Shown here one piece after another: positions 48,148-59,815 of a stretch of 64,000 bases of DNA. How positions within the stretch are numbered: the stretch's first letter is position 1; the number at the start of each line of letters is the position of its first letter. A model generated the notes under the pieces. It was not told where the DNA came from and did not search any database. It saw only the letters and a list, made by a program, of their open reading frames with translations. The DNA is from Acorus gramineus (taxonomy: Eukaryota; Streptophyta; Magnoliopsida; Acorales; Acoraceae). The position numbers were made by a program, and so were the translations under genes. The DNA lies in contig JAUJYN010000030.1 of the NCBI GenBank assembly GCA_030737835.1, positions 434,001 to 498,000 on the forward strand, read 5' to 3'.

Positions 48148-48870
48148 TGATATTCCTCCTCGCAGAGGACGGCTCGGACGTGGTCCCTCTCGACCTTTGG
48201 AGGTCTCCGGACCTGCCAGAGGCAAGGATGCTATTGGTGAGTCCTCAGCCATGAGGCCAGGATCAGCGTAGGAGCCTCCTGCATGGGAGTGCGCGTTTGC
48301 GCGAATAGCTGATTTGGTGGAGACGCAGACCAGGGCGTTGGAGGCCCAGACCAGAGTATTGGCAGATCAGGCACGGGAGATTCAGGAGCTGTGGGCGGCC
48401 CGCGAGGCAGTTCCGCAGGTTCCCTTGGCGGCAGATCCGCCTGTGGTACCCGATGTACCCCCAGTCCCCGTGGTGGTCCCGGCGGTCAGAGTTCAGGATC
48501 CCCAGGAGAGGGAGGTGGGGCTAGAGGCTGCAGCGAGGGTGCAGCAGAGTGGCCTCTCAGCCTTTCTGAAGCTCCACCCTCCCGAGTTCCAGGGTCAGAC
48601 GGAGGACCCCCTTGCTCCAGAGAGATGGTTGATGGAGGTGGATACCATCTTCTCGACCATGCTTTGCACAGACCGCCAGCGAGTCTCCCTGGCCACATTT
48701 ATGCTGAAGGGTAGCGCCGCCGACTAGTGGGCTACTAGATCAGTGGACATCCCGGAGGGATTGGAGCAGCTCACATGGGCAGGATTCCGGAGGTATTTCT
48801 TGGAGGAGTACCTCCCCTTCTCGACGCGACAGATAGTGATGCAAGAGTTTGAGCAGCTGACTCAGAGCAG
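48148..48870 (+). pseudogene. Gag remnant of the first array copy
   Basis: Collinear with the beginning of the second copy's gag (50588 onward): a basic start, a coiled-coil-like TRALEAQTRVLA stretch, FLKLHPPEFQG and ERWLMEVDTIFSTM. Broken, with no protease or polymerase after it; it is followed directly by LTR sequence. Confidence 0.8.
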
Positions 48871-50467
48871 CTCACATGGGCAGGGCAGGCGCGCTGTTAG
48901 GCGAGCTGGCAGGGGACGCAGTGCGTGCGCTCGAGCGTGCGGCGTGTTTGGGAGCGCGGGCAGGGGCGCGGCAGTGCGCCCGGGGTGAGGGTGTGCGTGC
49001 GTGCGTGCGCACCCGTGCTTGCGAGTGCGGGTGGCCGTGCGTATGGCTGCCGGAGGTTCTGGAGTGAGTCGGGGCACTCGGGCTCACGTGCGTGCGGGCC
49101 GTATGCACGTTTGTCCGAGTGTAGGGTATTTATAGCGTATTTTTGTATGTATTTGTGTATTTTACTCACCGTGTTGAATACCCTGTCTTGCAGATCTTGA
49201 CGGACGGTCACGCGAAGACCCGGGTATTGGTGAGTGGGACAATCCAACCCAGTAGGGAGGCGTATGTGCTCTTAGGCGTGAGGCGTCCTTCCCTGGGTCA
49301 GCATAGTTTAATATTAACTTGTATAATATGTAATCTATGCAGGCGTGATTGTTATGTAGTATGCATGCCACCCTAGACCTTGTATGTTAGGGACTTGCAC
49401 CCTTAGGATATGTGTAAGAGCTATGCATCCTGATACCATATTTTCATGCTAGGAAGCCTTGACCTATGCATGTGTCCCATTTAGTTTAATTTATTTTAAA
49501 TCAAATGTGAGTTATTTAGTAATGAGCATGCTTAGTGAATATTATAACCATGCGGTTATAATACAGGCTTCCCCGCATCGTAATTATGCGCCCTGGAGGA
49601 ATTCGCAAGAATTCATGACATTTAAATTGTTAGGAAGATGTTGCCGGCGGATCCGATTGGATCGTATATGTGTGGGTAGGTTGTTTCTGTTCCCTTCGTT
49701 GGATCCGTATAGAGACTGCCCCAGCGTTAGACAGGCCGTCCTGACAGAGGGCTCCCATCAGTAGGCACCTCCTGATTTGGTTTCGGACTGTGCTGAATTG
49801 TGGGAGTAGACCAGGCGGCCTACGGAGTGGAGGAGAGACTATCAGTGGACCAAGGGTGAGTAACAGCCTAGTCAGTCCCAATAGCCGTGTCACCTATTGG
49901 AGGGTGAGGGTGAGGGTGTGGTGGGTCGGCGATGTTGCGACCCACTAGATTGTGTAGTTCTTGCCACTTTGAGGCTTTGAATAATTTTGAGGTTAATATG
50001 AATTGTGATGCATGGGTTGTGCTATTCACTGAGCGTGTGGCTCACCCCTCGCATATTTTTCTCCAGTTATCACGAAGTCGGATCTGAAGGAGGAGCCCCC
50101 TGAGGGACTTCAACAGTAGCGGAGCAGCGCCACGTTCCGCGAGTGTTAGAGGCTATCAGCATCCCTTTTTTATTGTATGTATTATATATCCGTGCTTGGG
50201 CACTCGTTTGTATTATATTGGATGTCATTGTATATATTGGCTCTCACAGGACAATTGATTATGTATCGAGTCTGTAATATGTTTTTGATTTACAGACTCA
50301 GTCTTTTAGCTTCCGCTATTTGTGTATATATATCATGTCAGCCTTGCTTTTGTCTGTGTTGTCATTTTTGTGTTGTTTAGAGTATATTATTGAATTCCTG
50401 TATAGACTGCTGATATCATATATATACCATTGCCGCGTCCCGGGGACGGCCGCCCTGGGGCGTGACA
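48871..50467 (+). repeat. Middle LTR piece of the array
   Basis: Covers the later part of the LTR from within the CpG-dense block to the 3' end ggggcgtgaca. Collinear with about 56360-58147 and very similar to it. A minisatellite unit with an 8-base-pair stem (GTGGGTCG 49921-49928, CGACCCAC 49938-49945) and the R-region stem-loop (50268-50299) lie inside. It serves as the left LTR of the gag-pol copy. Confidence 0.82.
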
Positions 50468-50472
50468 AAAGT

Positions 50473-50484
50473 TGGTATCAGCGC
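50473..50484 (+). other. Primer-binding site of the gag-pol copy
   Basis: A close match to the initiator methionine tRNA complement, starting six bases after the LTR end, in the same context as the site at 48037. Confidence 0.8.
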
Positions 50485-50587
50485 CTGGTCCTGTCAGAGC
50501 CAAAGGTCTTCTTTTTCATAGAGATGAGTCCTAGGATTTCTATATGAGTATTCTGATCCTAGTGTCTGGTTTTCTTAGGTTGCTGAT

Positions 50588-53500
50588 ATGCCTCCTCGCA
50601 GAGGAAGGCGCGGACGTAGTCCCTCTCGGCCTTTGGAGGTTTCCGGACCTACCAGAGGCGAGGATGCTACTGGAGAGTCCTCGGCTGTGAGGCCAGGATT
50701 GGCACAAGAGCCTCCTGCATGGGAGCGCGCGTTCGCTGTGATAGCGGATTTGGTGGAGACTCAGACCAGGGCACTGGAGGCCCAGACTAGGGTGTTGGCG
50801 GAGCAGGCACGAGAGATTCAAGAGCTGCGGGTGGGCCGCGGAGCAGTTCCGCAGGTCCCCTTGGTGTCAGACCCACCGGTGGTGCCCGACGTACCCCCAG
50901 TCCTCGTGGTGATTCCGGCGGTGAGAGTTCAGGATCCCCTGGAGAGGGAGGTGGAGCTAGAGGCTGCAGCGAGACTACATCAGAGTGGCCTCAGCGCCTT
51001 TCTGAAGCTCCACCCTCCCGAGTTCCATTGCCAGATGGCGGATCCCCTTGCCCCAGAGCGTTGGTTGATGGAGGTGGACACGATCTTCTCGACTATGCAT
51101 TGCACCGACCGCCAGCGAGTCTCCCTGGCCACCTTCATGCTGAAGGGTAGCGCCGCCGACTGGTGGGCTGCCCAATCGGTGGACATCCCGGAGGGAGTGG
51201 AGCAGCTTTCATGGGCAGGATTCCGGACGTATTTCCTGGAGGAGTACTTCCCGTTCTCGACGCGCCAGATCGTGATGCAGGAGTTTGAGCAGCTGACGCA
51301 GGGCTCCATGTCTGTCGCTGACTACTCCACGCGCTTCACGAGGCTTTCCAGATTCGCCCCAGCCTTGGTGATGGATGAGGAGACGCGGTGCCGTCATTTC
51401 GAGCTTGGTCTCAGTAGCGCCATTCGGGTGCATGTCACCTCCCAGGCTTTCACGAGGTACTCGGACTTGGTGTCGGGCGAAGACAGTCGAGCGAGACCTC
51501 GGGATCTCCGTGAGGGTTCCGACCCCTTCTGCAGACCAGAGACCTCCCAGGAGCCAGGACCAAGGACAGCGCAAGAAGAAGCGGCCCCGCTTTGATCAGT
51601 CAGCGGCTGCCGCTACTCCAGCAGATGTGGTGCCAGTGCGAGGTCCAACACCCATTGCGGCAGTGCCAGTCCAGGCCAGGCGACCGGAGACGCGGCGTTG
51701 TTACCACTGTCAGCGCATCGGGCATATCTTGTATAATTGCCCTGATGCTGGCCGACCCCGCGTGCTGCCTCCGCAGCAGCAGCAGCAGCAGCAGCCTCAG
51801 CGTCAGCAGCAGCAGCCACAGGGTGGCCATGTTGACCAGAGGAGGCAGCCAGCGCAGCCGGCGAGGCGTGCCCCTGCTCCTTAGCCGCAGTTTGTTCAGG
51901 GCCGAGTGGCAGTGCTTTCGACAGAGGAGGCTCAGGCGTCGGGTAGCGTGGTCCGAGGTATTGTTCTGATCTCCCAGCTCCCTGCATATGTGTTATTCGA
52001 TTCCGGAGCCACGCACTCGTTCGTGTCTCCCGCTTTTGCGAGACGGATGGGCGTGGCGTCCGCCCCTCTTGATGTTATCCTGGAGATATCATTGCCCATC
52101 GGAGACCGTATTCTCCTCCGTTCTGTGTACCGAGGGGGTACCGTGGTGGTTGCGGAGCATGAGTTCCCAGTGGAGTTGGTAGAGCTCACTATGACGGACT
52201 TCAATGCCATCCTGGGAATGGATTGGCTTTCAACTAGTCACACCAGCATCGACTGTTTTGCCAAGTCGGTGCCTTTCCACCTTCCAGGTCGGAGGTCTTT
52301 CCAGTTCGTGGGCGATCGTGACGTAGCCCCTTTGGGGTTCGTGTCGTCCATTCAGGCGTGGAGACTCCTTCGGGGAGAATGCGAGGGCTTTCTGGCGTAT
52401 ATTGCTCAGGAGGACGCACCACTGCTGGCAGATATCAGTCAGACTCCGGTCGTGGCAGAGTATCCCGAGGTTTTGCCCGATGATCTTCCAGGATTACCGC
52501 CGGATCGCGCGATCGAGTTTGAGATAAATCTGATTCCGGGGACCGAGCCGATTTCGAGAGCTCCGTACCGGATGGCCCCAGCAGAGCTGAAGGTGCTCAA
52601 GGAGCAGTTGGAGGAGTTGCTGGAGAAGGGCTTCGCACGTCCGAGTGTTTCTCCGTGGGGAGCCCCTGTACTGTTCGTCCGGAAGAAGGACGGTTCGCTG
52701 CGGCTTTGTATCGATTACAGGCAGCTGAACAAGCGAACAGTGAAGAACAAGTACCCCTTTCCACGGATTGACGATTAGTTTGACCAACTCCAGGGAGCGC
52801 GAGTCTTTTCTAAGATCGATCTTCGCTCGGGCTACTATCAGCTGAAGATCCGGGAGTCAGATATTTCGAAGACGGCCTTTCGCACCCGTTATGGGCACTA
52901 CGAGTTCAGAGTACTGCAGTTTGGGTTGACGAATGCGCCGGCGGCTTTCATGGATCTGATGAACCGGGTGTTTCGGCCCTTCCTCGACTCCTTCGTGGTG
53001 GTATTCATCGATGATATATTGGTGTACTCGAGGAGTCTTGAGGAGCACGCTCGCCATCTCCGCACTGTCTTGGAGACTTTGGCCCGACATCAGTTGTTCA
53101 CCAAGTTCAGCAAGTGCGAGTTTTGGTTGGAGCGTATGGCCTTTTTGGGCCATGTGATTTCCGGCGAGGGCATATCTGTGGACCCGGACAAGACGCTCAC
53201 CATGTCGAATTGGCGTCGACCGTCGAACCCCACAGAGATTCAGAGCTTCCTGGGCTTGGCGGGTTATTACAGGAGGTTTGTCGAGGGTTTCTCGAAGATA
53301 GCTGTACCTCTTACCCGCCTCACTCGGAAGGATGTCCGGTTCGAGTGGTCCCCGTCTTGCGAGGAGTGCTTCCAGGAGTTGAAGCGAAGGCTCACCTCAG
53401 CGCCAGTTCTTACCCTTCCGTCTGGGAGTGGTGGGTTCGCAGTATACTCCGATGCATCGCGGTTGGGTGTGGGTTGTGTCCTGATGCAGCACGGTAAGAT

Positions 53501-55339
53501 TGTGGCTTACACGTTGCGTCAGTTGAAGCCCCATGAGCAGAATTACTCCACCCATGACCTTGAGTTGGCAGCGATCATCTTTGTACTGAAGATGTAGAGG
53601 CATTACCTCTATGGCGAGGAGTTCGAGCTCTTTACTGATCATAAGAACTTGGCATATTTGCAGTCCCAGCCGGAGCTCAACATGCGTCAGAGACGTTGGG
53701 TCGAGTTCCTGAAGGACTATGATTGTGACATCGCTTACCATCCAGGTAAGGCGAATGTCGTGGTGGATGCTCTCAACAAGCAGCCCTTGGGTAGGGCCGC
53801 CCACATGGCTGTACGTCGTTGGAGGCTTCTGGAGGAGGCCGCTTGCTGGATCAACGTTCGAGAGACTCCTGCGGGTGGCTTTTTGGCCAGGCTAGTGGTG
53901 CAGCCCGTTCTTCTCGACGAGATCCGCACGGCTCAGGGGCAGGATCCTCACTTTCTAGTCCTCTCTGAAGGCGTCACCCGGGGCGAGCGTCCGGACTACC
54001 AGATTCGCGAGGACGGGATCCTGCGGTTCAGAGGCCGAGTATGCATTCCTGACGACGCAGAGCTGAAGCAGAAGATCTTGGACGAGGCCCATCGTTCGAG
54101 GTACACAGTGCATCCTGGTGGCACGAAGATGTACAGGGGCCTTCGTCGTGGCTACTGGTGGCGCGGGATGAAGACGGATATTGCCCGTTTCGTTGCCCGA
54201 TGCTTAGTATGCCAGCAGGTGAAGTCGGAGCATCAGCGCCCTGCGGGGAAGCTGCAGTCCATTGAGATTCCTCAGTGGAAGTGGGAGCAGATCACCATGG
54301 ACTTCGTCTCGGGTTTGCCGAGGTCACGTTCGGGTCGCGATGCCATCTGGGTGATCGTCGACCGACTGACGAAGTCCGCTCATTTCCTCCCCATCCGACT
54401 CACCGATTCTCTGGACACCCTGGCGCAATTGTTTGTCTCCGAGATTGTTCGTCTCCATGGCACTCCCGTCAGCATCATTTCCCATCGAGACGCACGATTT
54501 ACTTCGAGGTTCTGGCGTAGCCTCCAGCACGCCCTTGGTACGAACCTCCACTTCAGTACAGCGTTTCATCCGCAGACGGACGGCCAGTCGGAGAGGACGA
54601 TTCAGACCCTGGAGGACATGCTGCGAGCTTGCATTCTCGATTTTGGGGGCAGTTGGGAGAGGCATCTTCCGTTGGTGGAGTTTGCCTACAACAACAGCTA
54701 CCACTCGAGTATCAGATGGCTCCTTACGAGGCGCTCTATGGCCGCAGCTGCAGGTCCCCCTTGTGTTGGGACGAGGTCGGGGAGCGCTAGTTGGAGGGAC
54801 CAGAGATCATTCACCAGACCTCAGAGATGGTGAAGACGATTCGCGAGCGTATCCGAGTCGCTCAGAGCCGTCAGAAGAGCTACGCCGACCGTCGTCGCCG
54901 TGAGCTCGCCTTCGAGGTTGGTGACCATGTCTTCCTGAAGGTGTCCCCGATGAAGGGCATCTTCCGTTTCGGTGTGCGGGGCAAGCTGAGTCCGCGTTTC
55001 ATTGGGCCGTTCCTCATCCTCGAGCGAGTTGGGGAGGTGGCCTATCGCATAGCTCTGCCCCCACAGTTGGCTCAGGCCCATGACGTCTTCCATGTCTCGC
55101 AGCTGAGGCGTTATGTCCACGATCCTGCTCACGTCATCCCGTTCGAGCCGCTCGTCTTCGAGCCGGACTTGTCATTCGTGGAGCAGCTGATTGTGATCAT
55201 GGACCGCCGCGAGAAGAGGCTCCGCACCAAGACCGTCCAGTTGGTCAAGGTGCGATGGCAGCACCGTTCCGGTGTCGAGGCCACTTGGGAGCTCGAGGAC
55301 GCCATGCGTGACGCGTATCCGCATCTTTTCCCTTCCTAG
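50588..55339 (+). pseudogene. Gag-pol region of a Tekay-like chromovirus, broken
   Basis: Domain fossils occur in Ty3/gypsy order. The gag region (from 50588) has a basic MPPRRGRRGR start, a retrotransposon-gag domain (about 51000-51340) and a C-x2-C-x4-H-x4-C zinc knuckle (51699-51740) followed by a glutamine-rich stretch. The aspartic protease is marked by FDSGATHSF (about 51996). Reverse transcriptase runs about 52500-53200, with IDDILVYS near 53007. RNase H covers about 53330-53600 ([10 protein letters not shown]). Integrase covers about 54080-54720, with [17 protein letters not shown] and [22 protein letters not shown]-terminal chromodomain-like segment is at about 55240-55335 (VEATWELEDAMR). 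The chromodomain and long LTRs point to the Tekay/Del clade. About five breaks; inactive. Confidence 0.9.
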
Positions 55340-55374
55340 ATGTTCTTGTATTTATTTTGAGGACAAAATTTCCT

Positions 55375-55387
55375 AAGGGGGAAAGAA
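55375..55387 (+). other. Polypurine tract
   Basis: aaggggg followed by aaagaa, directly before the TG start of the final LTR at 55388, the expected plus-strand priming site. Confidence 0.85.
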
Positions 55388-58147
55388 TGTTATATATGTG
55401 TTACTTTTTAGCCTTCTGGTAACCATTGGAGCATTCTGGCAGTTTTTCAGCTTTTTCATTTTTCGATCGAACCACTAAAATTTTAGACTTTTAGCTATCA
55501 TCCTGAGTTTGAGGACTCCGATTGAAAATCTAACTGCATATTATGTGTCTGGTGCCATTTCAAGCCACTCACGAAAATTTCATCGAATTCCGGTAACGTT
55601 TCAGAATTTCACAGTTCCGAATCGTATCCGGGTTTTGACCGAGCGAAAAGTCATTGGGAGACTTGACTTGGTCAAGGTTGACCCTTGACTTGGTCAAATG
55701 GTTTTGGCTTTTAGTGTGGTTGGGTTGACTAGGATCAAATCTCACCTAAACCTAACCTAAACCTAGTTAAACCTAATTAATCTTTAAGTGGTGAGTGTGT
55801 GAGTGTGTGTGGTGTGTGTGTGCCTTAAATTAAATCCCACGCCCAGAATTAAATCCTCCCCTATTCATCTTCTTCCCCACTCAAAATCTCTCTCTCCCTC
55901 TCTTTAAAACCCCATTTAGACCTAGTAGAAGGTGTTGGATCAAGAAACCCTAGAAGGAGAAAAGAAAGGTGAGGACCCGATCTACCTTTGTATGGTCTTG
56001 GATTCGAGTTCCCTCATGTGTGACCCCCTCTCATGGTCCCTTTTTACCTCTGTTTTCAGCCCCTCTTTGGCTGAGTGGAGATCTTGGTGGTGGTGGTCTT
56101 GGAGGTGGTAAATCGGTGCGCGAAGAGCACCCGATCTCCTCCCCTTCCCTTCCTCTCCTTGGGTGAGCTTCTTTCCTTCCATTTCTTGCTTAGATGCATG
56201 TTTAGGAGGTGTTTTTGGTTGTGCATAGTGAGCATGAGTGTTTGGGGTGGGGGAGGGCTGAGGGAGGTGGTAGAGTCGGCTCGGGCAGTGCGGGCTCATC
56301 GGCGAGTGCGCGCGAGCCTGCGCGCGCAGGCCGGCCGACAGGCAGGCAGGCAGGGCAGGCTGGCAGGCGCAGGGCAGGCGCGCTGTCGGGCGAGCTGGCA
56401 GGGGACGCGGGCGTGCGCGCCGGTGCTGCGCAGGGGGCGCAGTACGCGGGCAAGCGGGCGGTGTGCGGGTGCTACGCAGGGGGCGCAGTGCGCGCAGGGC
56501 GAGCAGGAGTGCGAGCGGGGAGTGCGTGCGGGGCGCTGCGCTGGGGCGCAGTGCGCGCAGGTGCATCCGGGGCTGGACGCGCGGTGCGCGCAGGCCCGCG
56601 CGTGCGTGCGCCGAGCGTGAGGCGTGTCTGGGCGTGCGGGCAGGGGCGCGGCAGTGCGCCCGGGGCGAGGGTGTGCGTGCGTACGTGCGCACCCGTGCGT
56701 GCGCGTGCGGGTGGCCGTGCGTATGGCTGCCTGAGGTTCAGGAGTGAGTCGGGGCACTCGGGCTCGCGTGCGTACGGGCCGTATGCACGCTTGTCCGAGT
56801 GTTGGGTATTTTTAGCGTATTTTTGTATGTATTGTGTATTTTAACTCACCGTGTTGAATACCCTGTCTTGCAGATCTTGACGGACGGTCACGCGACGACC
56901 CGGGTATTGGTGAGTGGGACAATCCAACCCAGTAGGGAGGCGTATGTGCTTTTAGGCGTGTATCGTTCTCCCCTGGGGCACCATAGTTTAATATTAACTT
57001 GTATAATATGTAATCTATGCAGGCGTGATTGATATGTAGTATGCATGCCACCCTAGACCTTGTATGTTAGGGACTTGCACCTTTAGGATATGTGTAAGAG
57101 CCATGCATCCTGATACTATGTTTCTATGCTAGGAAAGCCTCGACTTATGCATGTGTCCCATTTAGTTTAATTTATTTTAAATCAAATGTGAGTTATTTAG
57201 TAATGAGCATGCGTAGTGAATATTATAACCATGTGGTTATAATATATGCTTCCCCGCATCTGAGTTATGCGCCCTGGAGGAATTCGCAAGAATTCATGAC
57301 ATTAGAAATGTTAGGAAGATGTTGCCGACGGATCCAAGTGGATCGTATACGTGTTGGTAGGCTATTTCTGTTCCCTTCGTTGGATCCGTATAGAGACTGC
57401 CCCAGCGTTAGACAGGCCGTCCTGACAGAGGGCTCCCATCAGTAGGTACCTCCTGATTTGGTTTCGGACTGTGCTGAATTGTGGGAGTAGACCAGGCGGG
57501 CTACGGAGTGGAGGAGAGACTATCGGTGGACCAAGGGTGATTAACAGCCTAGTCAGTCCCAATAGACCGTGTCACCTATTGGAGGGTGAGGGTGAGGGTG
57601 TGGTGGGTCAGCGATGTATCGACCCACTGGATTGTGTAGTTCCTGCCACTTTGAGGCTTTGAATAATTTTGAGGTTAATATGAATTGTGTTGCATGGGTT
57701 GTGCTATTCACTGAGCGTGTGGCTCACCCCTCGCATATTTTTCTCCAGTTATCACTGAGTCGGATCTGAAGGAGGAGCTCCTCGAGGGACTTCACCAGTA
57801 GCGGAGCAGCGCCACGTCCCGCGAGTGTTAGAGGCTATCAGCATCCCTTTTTATTGTATGTATTATATTTCCGTGCTTGGGCACCTGTTTGTATTATATT
57901 GGTTGTCGTTGTATATATTGGCTCTCACATGACAGTTGATTATGTATTGAGTCTGTAATATGTTTTTGATTTACAGACTCAGTCTTTTAGCTTCCGCTAT
58001 TTGTGTATATATATCATGTCAGTCCTGTTTTTTTCTGTGTTGTCATTTTTGGTGTTGTTTAGAGTATATTATTGACCTCCTGTATAGACTGCTGATATCA
58101 TATATACACTTGCCGCGTCCCGGGGACGGCCGCCCTGGGGCGTGACA
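55388..58147 (+). repeat. Final LTR of the array (about 2.8 kb)
   Basis: Starts TGTTATATATGTGTTAC and ends ggggcgtgaca. Landmarks: leader with gtgtg-rich run (about 55793-55820), CpG-dense block (56280-56790), cttgcagatcttgacggacgg (about 56870), one minisatellite unit with stem GTGGGTC/GACCCAC (57603-57609, 57621-57627), the gctcacccctcgcat motif (57722) and the R-region stem-loop (57949-57980). Shorter than the first LTR mainly through the CpG-dense and minisatellite parts. Confidence 0.88.
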
Positions 58148-58844
58148 ACCACCTCATCAGCCACTCCACCAGCCTTCCTTGGCTGAAAACAGGGGGGGAA
58201 GGCATGAGAAGGAGCTAATGAGAAGAGAAACAACAACAACAACTACAACACCCAAAGCTTGCACACACATACCTTTCTCTTTTCCTTTTAATGTTTCTTC
58301 TTCTCCTTCTTGTTCTTCCTCTTCTCTTTTTTAAACACACAAAACAAAGAAACCAGGGAGTGGAGAGAGTGAGAGGGAGAGGAGGAGAAGGGGACGCCTA
58401 CACCAATCACACACACACTCACACACACACACACCATTTATTAGTGAAAAAGGGGTTTGGTGAGACTTGACTTAGTCAACCCAACCAAGCAAAAAAACAA
58501 AACCCATTGACCTAGTCAATGGTCTTGTTTGACTTGGTCCAAGTCCACTTTGACTTGGTCAAAGTCACTCTTTGACAATCCAGTGACGACCAAACCCGGA
58601 TACGATTCAGAACTGCAAAATTTTCTAAAACGTTACCGGAATTCGATGAAATTTTTATGGATAGTACTAAATGGTACCAGGACTCATAATATGCAGTCAG
58701 ATTTCCAATCAGAGTACTCTAACTCCCGTAGGTGGCTAAAAGCCAAAATTTTAATGGCTCCGATCGAAAAATTAAAAAGGCCCTGAATGACCCAGAAGTG
58801 ACGAAGGCTTAACCAAAATGGCTCCAAATGACACAGGCATAACA
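58148..58844 (-). mobile_element. LTR C, right piece (opposite-strand chromovirus LTR)
   Basis: Matches LTR B from about 42590 to its end: ccacctcatcagccac, gaaaacaggggggg, gagaagagaaacaacaacaa, attcgatgaaatttttatgg, and the final ccaaatgacacaggcataaca at 58844. The base following the end (atata) does not match the five bases before the left piece (ggtgg before 44069), so the two pieces are not simply the halves of one intact insertion. Confidence 0.78.
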
Positions 58845-58860
58845 ATATACTCCGTTTGAC

Positions 58861-59815
58861 ATCGCAGAGTCGAACATGTCACAGAAATTTAAGACTCTCA
58901 TATGACCTATTCGACTTTGTGAAATGGTCAATTATGCAATGTTTTAAAATCCAACCCAACCTACTTGGTTGAACCAGTTAAACCTTCACTTGCGTTGAAT
59001 TCTGGTTCAGTTTAGCCATATAACCCGATGATATAAAAAATCAGTAAAACTCAATCAACCCACCGATTGAACCAACGGTTTTTGTGAACCAGCTGCGGGT
59101 TGATTATATCGAATGATTCTTTATTCATAGAAATTGTGATTAATCACTTGTTAAAATATGAAATTTAATAAAAAGTTTAGATTTTATATACTAAAATCAT
59201 GTTATGATGTTAAGTAAAACATTTATGCAAAATGTTTCTGAAATATTTTATATTTTTATTTAGTAATGATAATTAAAAAAATTATTATATTATAATTATG
59301 TCATGGTTCAAATCTGGTTGACCCAACAGTTGAACCAATGACCCTTGACGCATTCATTTTATTTTGTTCATTGAACGGTTTAATTTTTAAAATATTGTTA
59401 TTATGTCACAGGTTGACATCACATGGTCGAACTGATTCTAGAGACATAAGGCCCTCTCTACGGTCCATTCAACTTGTGACATAATGGACGATATCACAAA
59501 GAGATATACAAACACTACATCATGTGATATGTCCTTCATGATACTGAACAATGCACCATCGTTTGAAGATATCATTTCATTGAGAACGCTATAACACACG
59601 AACACATTGTTCAAAACACAAAGTCGAATAGGCCGTAGAGAAGGCCTTAGGTCTCTGTAACTAGTTCGACTCTGTGATGTTGACCTGTGAAATAATGAAC
59701 AACTTCACAAAGTCGAATGGGCTACAAAGAGGGCCTTAGATCTCTGTGACCAGTTTGAGTCTCTGATGTTAACCTGTCACATAATGGACGACTTCACAAA
59801 GTCGAATGGATTGAG
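58861..59815. repeat. Foldback (inverted-repeat) element built of an about 90-base unit
   Basis: A unit with landmarks cacaaagtcgaat, then a gggccttag block, then gtctctgt, then agttcgac, then gatgttgacctgt, then cataatg occurs twice on the + strand (about 59617-59715 and 59706-59815). It occurs twice on the minus strand (about 58861-58936 and 59398-59487). The arms are separated by about 130 bases. For example, 59428-59487 is the near reverse complement of 59617-59675. No transposase or clear target duplication is seen. Confidence 0.8.
58929..59405. mobile_element. hAT-like MITE inserted in the foldback element
   Basis: The left end (58937) is caatgttttaaaa and the right end (to 59397) is ttttaaaatattg, inverted repeats with one mismatch in 13. 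The flanks caattatg (58929-58936) and ttattatg (59398-59405) agree at 6 of 8 bases. The interior has paired ggttgaacca and tggttcaa type words. Non-coding, 461 bases. The other foldback units show the uninterrupted site. Confidence 0.75.

Larger units (their letters stand above)
44845..58147 (+). mobile_element. Head-to-tail array of Tekay/Del-like chromovirus copies (LTR - gag remnant - LTR piece - gag-pol - LTR), broken
   Basis: The parts are a whole-looking LTR (44845-48031), a primer-binding site and a gag remnant (to about 48870), an LTR piece (about 48871-50467), a second primer-binding site, a gag-pol region (50588-55339), a polypurine tract and a final LTR (55388-58147). The final LTR and the middle piece are close (five differences in one 120-base stretch counted by hand). 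The first LTR is clearly more distant, so two generations of one family are joined. A plant LTR clock on that small sample suggests roughly one to two million years for the second copy. Nothing matching a 5-base target duplication flanks the array. Gag-pol has about five breaks. Confidence 0.85.
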
